Positions 16,069 through 23,462 of a stretch of DNA of 64,000 nt are shown here, in pieces; the first letter of the stretch is position 1; every line of letters starts with the position of its first letter. The position numbers and the translations under genes are program-made. This DNA comes from Treponema socranskii subsp. buccale. GTDB lineage: Bacteria > Spirochaetota > Spirochaetia > Treponematales > Treponemataceae. The DNA lies in the NCBI RefSeq assembly GCF_024181585.1, contig NZ_CP054258.1, positions 806,001-870,000 of the forward strand, read 5' to 3'. The notes under the pieces are model-generated. The model worked only from the letters and a program-made list of their open reading frames with translations, was not told the origin of the DNA and ran no database searches.

Positions 16069-17358
16069 CCGCGCGTGCTCAAAGGTTTCCGCGATTTTTT
16101 GCCCGCTTCGGAAATCGCGCGCGCGGATTTAATTGAAAAAATAACTGCGGTGTATCGATCGTTCGGGTTCGTGCCGATCGACACGCCGGTGCTCGAATAT
16201 ACCGAGATACTGCTTCGCAAAAGTAACGGCGAAACGGAAAAACAAGTGTTCCGCTTTGAAGACAACGGCGGGCGCGATGTCGCGATGCGTTTCGATTTAA
16301 CCGTTCCGTTTGCGCGCTTTACGGCGGAACACAAAAGCGAACTGTATTTTCCGTTTAAGCGTTATCACATCGCAAAAGTGTGGCGCGGCGAAAAACCGCA
16401 GGCGGGCCGCTACCGCGAATTCGTTCAGTGCGACGTCGATACGGTCGGGAGTGACAGCACGGCAAGCGATTTCGAAATACTGCTTGTCATACAAAAAGCC
16501 TTTGCCGCGATAGGAGTTTCGGGGATCACCGTGCGCGTCAATCATCGCGGCATTTTCAACCGCTTTTTGACAAAGCTCGGCGTAAATGAAAAAAGCGACG
16601 ATATTTTGCGCACGGTCGACAAGCTTGCGAAGATCGGCCGGGACGAAACTGAAAAAGAGCTTTCGGAAATTACCGGAAGCAAAGATCGGGCGGCGGAAAT
16701 CCTTTCCTACACCGAGGGGGCGGGGGACTTCAGTGCGACATTAAAAAAAATCGAAGCGATGGCAGGCGGAAAAGATAGCGACAGCGAGCGCATGCGCGAT
16801 ATATACGAAATGCTCGAGGCGGCCGGCATCGAAAAAAATTATACTCTCGATCCGAGCATTACGCGCGGCCTCGATTATTATACGGGCGTCGTCTACGAAA
16901 CGTTTTTGAACGATTTGCCCGAGATCGGCTCCGTGTGTTCGGGCGGCCGCTACGATAACCTTGCAGGCTTGTATATGAAAGAAAAGCTCCCCGGAGTAGG
17001 GACTTCGATAGGACTCGACCGCCTCATTGCGGCCATGTCCGAACTCGGCATCACGTCAAGCCGCGCAAGCTACGTCGACGCGGAAATTTTCTGCCTCGAT
17101 GCAAAGGATGCGCTCCTCTATCAAAAAGCCGCCGCATCTTTGCGCGCACAAGGTCTTGCCGTCGAAGTGTTTCCCGACGCGAAAAAAATCATTCAGCAGT
17201 ATGCGCTCACCGATGCGAAAAAAATCCCGTGGGGAATCTTTGTCGGAAAAACTTACGAAAAAGACGGTACGTTCGATCTCAAAAATCTTTCGACGAGGGA
17301 GACGTCTGCGGGCATTACGGTGAGCGAAGCGGTAAAACTCATTTTAAATAAAAAATAA
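16051..17358 (+). CDS. hisS: Histidyl-tRNA synthetase
   Basis: Class II aminoacyl-tRNA synthetase that charges tRNA-His. The 435-residue protein shows motif 1 region LKGFRDFLPASE, motif 2 YHIAKVWRGEKPQAGRYREF (the Arg that binds ATP), the histidine-specific motif RGLDYYTGVVYE and motif 3 GVGTSIGLDRLIAAM. A C-terminal anticodon-binding domain follows from about residue 340. The length is standard. The ATG is placed 6 nt after the -10 box, predicting a leaderless message. Its promoter overlaps that of the divergent coaX gene. Confidence 0.95.
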   Translation: MESIIQPRVLKGFRDFLPASEIARADLIEKITAVYRSFGFVPIDTPVLEYTEILLRKSNGETEKQVFRFEDNGGRDVAMRFDLTVPFARFTAEHKSELYFPFKRYHIAKVWRGEKPQAGRYREFVQCDVDTVGSDSTASDFEILLVIQKAFAAIGVSGITVRVNHRGIFNRFLTKLGVNEKSDDILRTVDKLAKIGRDETEKELSEITGSKDRAAEILSYTEGAGDFSATLKKIEAMAGGKDSDSERMRDIYEMLEAAGIEKNYTLDPSITRGLDYYTGVVYETFLNDLPEIGSVCSGGRYDNLAGLYMKEKLPGVGTSIGLDRLIAAMSELGITSSRASYVDAEIFCLDAKDALLYQKAAASLRAQGLAVEVFPDAKKIIQQYALTDAKKIPWGIFVGKTYEKDGTFDLKNLSTRETSAGITVSEAVKLILNKK

Positions 17359-17376
17359 AAAATTTGATAAAAAAGG

Positions 17377-17434
17377 TTGACAAACCTCCGCTTTTGAGTT
17401 AGCATTAGATAATTAATATTAGTTTATGCTAACT
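17377..17434 (+). promoter_or_regulatory. Promoter with overlapping inverted repeat (candidate operator)
   Basis: TTGACA (17377-17382), 17-bp spacer, TAGCAT (17400-17405). A perfect 9-bp inverted repeat, AGTTAGCAT (17397-17405) and ATGCTAACT (17426-17434), covers the -10 box and the predicted start region, the usual place for a repressor to bind. It could also form a hairpin at the 5' end of the RNA. The protein that would bind it is not known. Confidence 0.6.
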
Positions 17435-17457
17435 AATAAAAAAAATTTTACGGAGGT

Positions 17458-17478
17458 ATGATAAAAAGCCCCGTCTGA
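17458..17478 (+). CDS. Possible 6-residue leader peptide ORF
   Basis: ATG ATA AAA AGC CCC GTC TGA encodes Met-Ile-Lys-Ser-Pro-Val. It is preceded by a good ribosome site (CGGAGG, 17451-17456) only 1 nt before the ATG, which is too close for efficient initiation, so this is doubtful as a coding unit. Its codons fall in the left arm and loop of a 10-bp hairpin (17460-17469 with 17491-17500). It may be a regulatory leader or a remnant of a lost gene start. Confidence 0.25.
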   Translation: MIKSPV

Positions 17479-17622
17479 AATAGCGCCGTCGCTTTTTATC
17501 TCGAGTTTGCGCGGATGTTTGCGGAAGATAGGTATACGTATTGTTTTGATAAAAATTGAATGGATGCGATACATTATATTTTCGCAAACTCGATTATTGA
17601 ACATGTGCGCTTACGCGCACGG
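17460..17622 (+). repeat. Family C-like hairpin array in the leader of the FGE lipoprotein gene
   Basis: GATAAAAAGC (17460-17469) pairs with GCTTTTTATC (17491-17500), with AAATAGCG in the loop; CGAGTTTGCG (17502-17511) pairs with CGCAAACTCG (17583-17592); GTGCGC-TTAC-GCGCAC closes a third hairpin near 17605-17620. The same three modules in the same order occur in the repeats at 8975 and 31424, though the sequence is diverged. It lies between the promoter at 17377 and the gene at 17677. Confidence 0.6.
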
Positions 17623-17636
17623 CTAAAAACTTTTTC

Positions 17637-17676
17637 GGATGTTTAAACATCCTGCAAAAGTTTTTATGGAGGTTTT
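17637..17676 (+). promoter_or_regulatory. Conserved 5' leader with palindrome and strong RBS (copy 2)
   Basis: GGATGTTTAAACATCC (17637-17652) is a perfect 16-bp palindrome. It is followed by TGCAAAAGTTTTTATGGAGG and TTTT before the ATG at 17677, identical from GCAAAAG onward to the leader of the sugar-binding protein at 2787. Confidence 0.65.
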
Positions 17677-19089
17677 ATGAAAAAGTTATATACTTTTTGT
17701 GTGTGTGCGCTGTTGGCGGCTGCGGGAACGGTGTTTTTAAGCTGCAACAATGCACCGTCAAGCGACGATCTGACCAAGGAAGATCTCTACGGTTCGTACT
17801 GGGGTCATCTCTTTGTCGGTTCTATAAATGCCGATATGTGCCTTGTCGTTCAAGCCGACAAAATCGATTTGAACAGTACGTTTATGAGCTTTTCTTATCC
17901 CCTCATTTCGTACAAAGATGTCGGTGACGGAAAATGGCTCGTAAACTGTTACAGCGAAGGCGAAGAAAAAGAGATGAAAAATAACGAGCTTTCAAAGCAC
18001 GTACGGCTTTTATTCGATACGACAAACATTCCTTTTACCTGCGAACCGAATATCATCCCGATGGCAGGCATTGCGGATTTTTTGCCTGTAGTGAAAGGGA
18101 GACCTTATGAAGGCGAATATTCAAAAGACGACGACATTACCGATCTTCCGAGCAAAACCTATGAGGTCGGAAGCGTAGAGTTTACCATGAGGCAGATCCC
18201 CGCCGTAAAAGGCGCACAGTTGGGATACAAAGATGTAACCGGCTTTATGGATTTTTCGGACAATATGCCCTATACCGCAAATCTTTCGGCTTATTCCATA
18301 GGAGAAACCGAAGTGACGCAGGAGCTGTGGAAGGAAGTTATGGGAAGCAATCCGAGCTTTTTCGACAATAGCGGAAACAAACAGCTTCCGGGCATGGATG
18401 GTGAGTATCTGGTTAATACGAAGGTCGCATTAGGGGAAGAGCAGGAAAAGCGCCCCGTCGAAAATGTAAGTTTTTTCCAGATGATCGCTTTTTGCAATAA
18501 GCTGAGCATCAAACTCGGTCTTCAGCCCTGTTATACGGTAAAGGACAAAGACAACGGCGACCAACCTATCAAGTTTGAAACTTTCGACGTGAGCAAAATT
18601 CCTACTGATAAGGATGAACGCTGGCTGGGAGTCGAAGTGGATATGAGTAAAAACGGCTTCCGTCTCCCGACCGAAGCGGAATGGGAATGGGCCGCCAAGG
18701 GAGGAAAAGGCAATATCGCATGGGCGGGTACGAATAAAATGACGGCGCTCAAATATTACGCATGGTATAACGACAAAACCGGAGGAGATTCGGGAGAAAG
18801 AACACACGAAGTGAAAAAGAAAAAACCGAACGGCTACGGCTTATACGATATGAGCGGAAACGTCGGCGAAGTATGCTGGGACGTTTATGAAAATACAACT
18901 CCGCCGGACGGTCTTACCGATCCTACGGGAGCGGAAAAGCCTGTCGATGACAGGGATAATCGTTCCATGCGCGGCGGCGACTGGTTTTTTAATACGAAAT
19001 CCTGCCGTATCGCCATGCGTTCGCCCAGTCCGAATGTCTGGGAACCGCTTGTATACACAGGGCTTCGCTTAGTAAAGCGCGGCGACTGA
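17677..19089 (+). CDS. FGE/SUMF1-domain lipoprotein
   Basis: A 470-residue exported lipoprotein: lipobox FLSC with Cys23 after a hydrophobic core. Residues ~30-150 form a separate beta-rich domain starting DLTKEDLYGSYWG that I do not recognise. From ~165 on is a formylglycine-generating-enzyme-like (FGE-sulfatase) domain: YSIGETEVTQELWKEVMGSN, PVENVSFFQMIAFCNKLS, GFRLPTEAEWEWAAKGG, NGYGLYDMSGNVGEVCWDVY and SMRGGDWFFN. Spirochaetes often have many such proteins; most lack proven FGE activity and may be binding or adhesive. The two active-site cysteines of true FGE are not evident. Its leader has a candidate operator, hairpins and the conserved RBS module. Confidence 0.88.
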   Translation: MKKLYTFCVCALLAAAGTVFLSCNNAPSSDDLTKEDLYGSYWGHLFVGSINADMCLVVQADKIDLNSTFMSFSYPLISYKDVGDGKWLVNCYSEGEEKEMKNNELSKHVRLLFDTTNIPFTCEPNIIPMAGIADFLPVVKGRPYEGEYSKDDDITDLPSKTYEVGSVEFTMRQIPAVKGAQLGYKDVTGFMDFSDNMPYTANLSAYSIGETEVTQELWKEVMGSNPSFFDNSGNKQLPGMDGEYLVNTKVALGEEQEKRPVENVSFFQMIAFCNKLSIKLGLQPCYTVKDKDNGDQPIKFETFDVSKIPTDKDERWLGVEVDMSKNGFRLPTEAEWEWAAKGGKGNIAWAGTNKMTALKYYAWYNDKTGGDSGERTHEVKKKKPNGYGLYDMSGNVGEVCWDVYENTTPPDGLTDPTGAEKPVDDRDNRSMRGGDWFFNTKSCRIAMRSPSPNVWEPLVYTGLRLVKRGD

Positions 19090-19163
19090 AATACGTTTAA
19101 TACGATTCGGCTTTACTTTTCGGGGCAAAGCCGAATGATTCTGTAAGCGAAAAAATACGGACA

Positions 19164-19307
19164 AAGGGGCTGTCCAAAAACTTCAGTTTTTGGACAGCTT
19201 CCTTGATTTTATGTGCGACGTTTAAAATTAAGTCATTATAATATAAAGACTTAATTTTAAACTCGACAGGCTGTCGAGAAAGTAACCGACTTTTGAGACA
19301 GCCCCTT
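19164..19307 (-). repeat. Family B repeat, complete copy
   Basis: A 144-bp element bounded by AAGGGGCTGTC and its inverted form GACAGCCCCTT. It holds three hairpins: GGGGCTGTCCAAAAAC paired with GTTTTTGGACAGC, a central GTTTAAAATTAAGTC / GACTTAATTTTAAAC stem, and GGCTGTC / GACAGCC. It is the inverted counterpart of the copy at 37874-38016. Lying between convergent genes, it could end transcription from both sides (CCCCTTTTTGT on the plus strand). Confidence 0.85.
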
Positions 19308-19317
19308 TTTGTATATT

Positions 19318-19382
19318 CTGCGCGCTCGAAACTTAGCGCTTACGCGCTTTTGCCGGGCGCGTGCACCAATTGCACAGTTCCT
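19318..19382 (+). repeat. Fragment of a family C repeat
   Basis: CTGCGCGCTCGAAACTTAGC and GCTTACGCGCTTTTGCCGGG match the middle segment of the family C repeat at 31508-31550 (GCCGCTCGAAACTTCGCGCT, TACGCGCTTGTTGCGAG), including the GCGC-TTAC-GCGC hairpin. It abuts the family B copy and the DUF1622 gene. Confidence 0.55.
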
Positions 19383-19394
19383 AAATCGGACGGT

Positions 19395-19745
19395 TTATTC
19401 GCTCAGCTCTTTTAAGCCCTTCATTTCACGCTCGAGGAACACCGATAAAATCGTCCGCAAGAGCACGATGCCGCCGAGCGTCAAAAGTTCGATGAGCGCG
19501 GGATTTAAAATCGTCTTTATGATATCGGCTGCGATGAGGAGTTCGAGACCGAGCAAAAGGTAAACGCCCAAATCCGAACGGATGATCATAATCGTACGCA
19601 TCTTTTCTTTGCCGCTGAAATGCAGCACTTCTCCTTTAATAAATTGCACGACGGCGATGAGTGCACCGTAGATGACGACGGCGATGCTTATAACGCTTAT
19701 AACAAATTCGATGTGTTCGAGAATCGGATATAAGATCTCTTTCAT
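19395..19745 (-). CDS. DUF1622 family membrane protein
   Basis: A 116-residue integral membrane protein of unknown function. Hydrophobic segments lie at about residues 12-36, 58-82 and 84-104. The family hallmark is the stretch RSDLGVYLLLGLELLIAADI, followed by TILNPALIELLTLGGIVLLRTILSVFLERE. The ATG at 19745 has GGGAGA 6 nt upstream. It is downstream of, and on the same strand as, the xanthine-dehydrogenase-like genes but separated by ~110 bp, so it probably has its own transcript. No functional hint from context. Confidence 0.85.
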   Translation of the reverse strand: MKEILYPILEHIEFVISVISIAVVIYGALIAVVQFIKGEVLHFSGKEKMRTIMIIRSDLGVYLLLGLELLIAADIIKTILNPALIELLTLGGIVLLRTILSVFLEREMKGLKELSE

Positions 19746-19856
19746 GACAATCTCCCATAAAATTTTTTACAAAATATTTCGATATCTAAAAAGCGACACG
19801 CCGTTTCGGCCATGCTTTTTACCGTCTTTAAAATAAGGCATTCGCTTCGTAAGAAC

Positions 19857-20663
19857 TTACGTCAGCTGTTCGAGCGAATAACGCGTCAAATTGATAAACT
19901 GCGTCCGCAAAATCGGATTGTACGAAACGTCTTTTGCCGCTTCGTCGAACTGCAAAGCTGCCGTTTCCGTAAAGAGCGCGATGTCTTTAGCTGCAAGCGG
20001 CAAGCGCGTTCCGATAAGTCTGTTTTCGAGTTCGATACAGCGGAACGTGACGACACCTGAAAACGCGAGTTTGATATTCGTTATCATGTTTTTTTCGTTG
20101 TCCGCAAGAAACGTAAACGAAGCGCTTGACTCGGTGATTTTGCTGTCGGCTCCGAGGCGGCGAAACACCGTTATGTCCCAGTCTCCGAGCGGTATGCGGA
20201 TATTCGATAAAATCGAACCGTGCGGTATGGCGGTAAAATTGAGGAGCGGTACATAGACGGTATCGAGCGCACTTTTCAATTCAAGCCTTGCGTCGAGGGC
20301 GAGAAGCGGGGCGTAAAGCGTCCGCCGTATTCCGCCGGCGCATATATTGCCGCCTATCGTTGCGATATTCCGCACAAAAGGATTTGCTATGCTTTTGACC
20401 GATTCGGTAAGCGCTTCGGGGATGCGCGCGCTCGCAAGCGATAGAATATCGGAAAGTGCGACGGCCGGTCCGCAATCGAGATAGCGTTCGTGCATCGTTA
20501 TGGAAGCGAGCTCCGGGATGCCGTGAACGGAAATCGCTTTTTGCGGCATGCGCTCAAGGGACGTGCAGCCGCCGACGACTTCGAGACCCGATACCGATGT
20601 GAGTTGATAGAACAATTCGGCTATCGTCTTTGCAAAGAAAAACGTGTGATCGCTATTTTGCAT
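19857..20663 (-). CDS. FAD-binding (medium) subunit of a xanthine dehydrogenase-like complex
   Basis: A 268-residue flavoprotein subunit of the CO dehydrogenase/xanthine dehydrogenase type, which passes electrons from the iron-sulfur subunit to FAD. The FAD-binding elements LEVVGGCTSL and ANPFVRNIATIGGNICAG are recognisable and near canonical; LILDARLEL-like and FRRLGADSKIT segments follow. A C-terminal CO_deh_flav-like domain completes it. The start overlaps the end of the iron-sulfur gene by 11 nt and GGGAG lies 9 nt upstream. It is the last gene of the operon capD-degT-Mo-FeS-FAD. Confidence 0.87.
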   Translation of the reverse strand: MQNSDHTFFFAKTIAELFYQLTSVSGLEVVGGCTSLERMPQKAISVHGIPELASITMHERYLDCGPAVALSDILSLASARIPEALTESVKSIANPFVRNIATIGGNICAGGIRRTLYAPLLALDARLELKSALDTVYVPLLNFTAIPHGSILSNIRIPLGDWDITVFRRLGADSKITESSASFTFLADNEKNMITNIKLAFSGVVTFRCIELENRLIGTRLPLAAKDIALFTETAALQFDEAAKDVSYNPILRTQFINLTRYSLEQLT

Positions 20664-21141
20664 TTTTTTGCGCTCCCATGCGCTGCACTTTAAAGTCGAA
20701 GGCGTAGAGTATGCCGTCGATGAGCATGTCGGTATTCGTACAGCACGGCGAAAGATGCGAAACCTGTTCCGCGATCATCTTTCTCGCGGGCTTTACGGCG
20801 GTATTCAAAACAGTCCGTGCCGCAAATATCTTCCCCGCATTGCAATAGCCGCACAAGCGTATGCCGGCTTTATTGAATCCCTTTGCGATATCGCCGTAAT
20901 CTTCTGTTTTCGTAAAAGCGTCGAGCGTCACGATGTCGGCATCCCGTGCGAGGGCGACGGGAACGATGCAGCTCGGAACGGCTTTGCCGTTGAGACAGAC
21001 GGTACATGCGCCGCATACGCCTTCGCCGCAGCCGCACTTTGCCGAAAGCCGTCCGTTTCTCCTCAATACGTTTATTAATTTTTCGTACGGAAAAGCTTCG
21101 AGTACGGTTTTTTTACCGTCGAGCGTCACAGGTATTTTCAT
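20653..21141 (-). CDS. 2Fe-2S (small) subunit of a xanthine dehydrogenase-like complex
   Basis: A 162-residue two-cluster ferredoxin subunit. The N-terminal plant-type cluster is canonical: Cys38, Cys43, Cys46 and Cys58 in CGCGEGVCGACTVC...SC. The second, C-terminal cluster is altered: CGYC (Cys97, Cys100) is present but the usual C-x-C pair (LCRCTG) is replaced by SPCCTNTD with adjacent Cys133-Cys134, and CTPG is NAG. Either the second cluster has unusual ligation or it is lost. The ATG at 21141 overlaps the stop of the molybdenum-subunit gene (ATGA). Confidence 0.88.
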   Translation of the reverse strand: MKIPVTLDGKKTVLEAFPYEKLINVLRRNGRLSAKCGCGEGVCGACTVCLNGKAVPSCIVPVALARDADIVTLDAFTKTEDYGDIAKGFNKAGIRLCGYCNAGKIFAARTVLNTAVKPARKMIAEQVSHLSPCCTNTDMLIDGILYAFDFKVQRMGAQKNAK

Positions 21142-23462
21142 GCGTTTTCTCCGGAAAGATTTTGCGTTTTAGGATGCATCGTTTCGGCGTTATACGGCAA
21201 TTCGCGTATGCAAAAGCCGAGCGCCTGTGAAAGAGCTGCCGAAAAGGCCGCCGGTATAATACTGTGTACGAGATTTCCGATTTGAGACGGAGGAGAGTCC
21301 GACTGCACGAACGAAATGTGTACGCTGTCGCACAAAATCGATTCTCCTTTGACAAGCTGCGCGAGTTCCTGTTGGATCGCGATGCGGATCGTATTTTCGG
21401 CGGCATGCAGTTCGAGTACTTGTCCGCAATCGATCGTTATCCAAATTCCTTTGATGTGCTCTTTATACGTGTAGGGATCGAGTTCGATTTCGACGACGGC
21501 GCATCCGAACGAAGCCGTATAAAAGGGTATGCCCGAAAAATTTTCTTTGTTCCACAGCTTTTTGATTGCGGGCGGAAGACCTTTTTTTGCGGTGATCGGG
21601 AGAGACGCCTTTGCCGCTTTCTTTTTTTCGAGTTCGGTGCAGCACTGATGCAAAAGCTGCGTCGTGATGCTCAAACTGCCGTAGATGCTGCTCGGCGTCG
21701 GCAAATCGCTTCCGCCCTGTTCTTCAGGCGATATCGATACGGCGGAGGACGGTACTTTGAGCAGGGTTGATACGAGCTTTATCCAAATATCCGAAATCGC
21801 CGCGGACGGGACGGGAGAGTGAATCGTCACCGTTCCGTCTTCTTCGAGCGTCACCGATACCTTTTGCTTTTCCGTAACGAGATCGTTGTTCAGATAGCCC
21901 GAACCGCCGAAGGCGCAAGCCATGCCGATACCGCGTATGGGGAGGGCAAAAAACGTATCGGGCGAATCGGACTTTTCGGCCGCATCGATTTTAAATGCGG
22001 CGTATTTGCGATTGTAATCGCTCATTTTGACGGCATGCGCGATTACCCCGTCCGCTTTTCCCGTGCGGAACGTAAAGGGCATCGAGTTCTCTTTGGAAGA
22101 CGAGCGCATATTTTTTATGCGGAGTTCGGGCGGCAGCATGTTGAGGCGTTCGGCTATTTGCTGTACGTGATTTTCGATTGCGAAAAAAGCCTGCGCGTCG
22201 ATAATGTCGGCGAACACGGATGTCGGAGAAGACGGAGAGGTTCGGGCTTTCACGCTTATTGAAATATTCGGGATATCGTATGCGCCGCACGAAGCGATTG
22301 CGAGGCGGTCGACGATTTCCTGAGCGAAGGGATTGCAGTATCCGACGTCGGCTTCGATCGAAATCTTCGTTGCCGATATGTCGCCCTCTTTTGAAACGGC
22401 GCTTTCGCACGTGACGGAAGCGGCGACTCCGGGCTTCATAAAAGTTTTGTGTTCTTCGCGGGAGAGTGAAAGTTTTACCGGCTTTCCCGTCAAATATGAG
22501 GCCAGAGAAGCTTGGATGACGAGCGTCGCGTTCCGCCACATACCGTTCGCATCGTGCCCCGACGTGTTCGTTCCCTTTATGACGATACGGTCTTCTGCGA
22601 TTTTGAGCGATGCGGAAAGAGCGCTTTTAAGATAGAGCGGCCACTGCGTCGGTGCAAAAACCGTGAGTGTGCCGTTTTCCATAAAACAAAACGCGCCGTT
22701 CGTTTCGGGCCACGACGGCTGTACGGTATTTTGCACCCATGTACCCGACACGATATAATCGGCATTTTTGAACAGTGCTTTCGCTTTGTCTTCCGAGAGA
22801 AAACAGCCCGTTTTCACCGTGCGTTCGGCAACGATTTCGCTTATCTGTACCGTACGTTCTTCGACAAGGGCTTCGCTCTCTCCTTCGCTCGTCTTCGCCG
22901 TACGCTCCGTGACGGCTTCTTCCGTTTTTTCGCTCGCATCGGAGCCGGTCTGTGTGAGCGCAACGGACGTATCCGCCGGATCGTCGATGTGCATCGCTCG
23001 GGCGATTTTTAAAAGCTTTTTCGATTCGCTCTTTTCTTTCGGCAGCGTCACCGCAGGCAGCGCATAACCCTTTGCGACCGAGCGCAGCGCCGATTCGACC
23101 GTCGCGCTGTCGAACTCTATTTCGATTTTGCTCGTGAGCTCGTACACCGTCTCTTCGTCCGGCCCGACGATGATACCGACGGGCTCTCCGAAATACGAAA
23201 CGCGCTCGGTACAGAATACCGGAGTGTCGGATGCGAGCGTGCGCATCGCGTTTTTTCCGGGAATGTCGCGCGCGGTAAAAAACGCGTAGCCTTCGGGAAG
23301 ATCGGGAACGGATATGCCGACGATCGTACCCGACGACACGGGACCTCTCACGAGCGCGCCGTAGAGCATGTCGGGTTTCGTGCAATCGGTGTAGTATTCG
23401 TGGACGACGAGCGGCTCTTTTTTTCCTTTTTTGTCGCTTTTCTTTTTCGCTTTGTCAGGCAT
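21138..23462 (-). CDS. Molybdopterin (large) subunit of a xanthine dehydrogenase-like complex, divergent
   Basis: A 774-residue homologue of the large subunit of molybdenum hydroxylases. The a/b hammerhead region is clear (MLYGALVRGP, YFGEPVGIIVGPDEETVYEL), as is WPETNGAFCFMENG of the molybdopterin domain. Key motifs are changed: the usual GG-x-FG loop is TSGHDANGMWRNA, and the terminal GE-x-P motif holding the catalytic Glu reads QIGNLVHS. Residues ~184-218 carry three degenerate repeats (VTERTAKTSE, VEERTVQISE, VAERTVKTG), and the N-terminus is Lys-rich. It may hydroxylate an unusual substrate or no longer act as a hydroxylase. The gene overlaps degT by 8 nt and the FeS gene by 4 nt. Confidence 0.83.
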   Translation of the reverse strand: MPDKAKKKSDKKGKKEPLVVHEYYTDCTKPDMLYGALVRGPVSSGTIVGISVPDLPEGYAFFTARDIPGKNAMRTLASDTPVFCTERVSYFGEPVGIIVGPDEETVYELTSKIEIEFDSATVESALRSVAKGYALPAVTLPKEKSESKKLLKIARAMHIDDPADTSVALTQTGSDASEKTEEAVTERTAKTSEGESEALVEERTVQISEIVAERTVKTGCFLSEDKAKALFKNADYIVSGTWVQNTVQPSWPETNGAFCFMENGTLTVFAPTQWPLYLKSALSASLKIAEDRIVIKGTNTSGHDANGMWRNATLVIQASLASYLTGKPVKLSLSREEHKTFMKPGVAASVTCESAVSKEGDISATKISIEADVGYCNPFAQEIVDRLAIASCGAYDIPNISISVKARTSPSSPTSVFADIIDAQAFFAIENHVQQIAERLNMLPPELRIKNMRSSSKENSMPFTFRTGKADGVIAHAVKMSDYNRKYAAFKIDAAEKSDSPDTFFALPIRGIGMACAFGGSGYLNNDLVTEKQKVSVTLEEDGTVTIHSPVPSAAISDIWIKLVSTLLKVPSSAVSISPEEQGGSDLPTPSSIYGSLSITTQLLHQCCTELEKKKAAKASLPITAKKGLPPAIKKLWNKENFSGIPFYTASFGCAVVEIELDPYTYKEHIKGIWITIDCGQVLELHAAENTIRIAIQQELAQLVKGESILCDSVHISFVQSDSPPSQIGNLVHSIIPAAFSAALSQALGFCIRELPYNAETMHPKTQNLSGENA

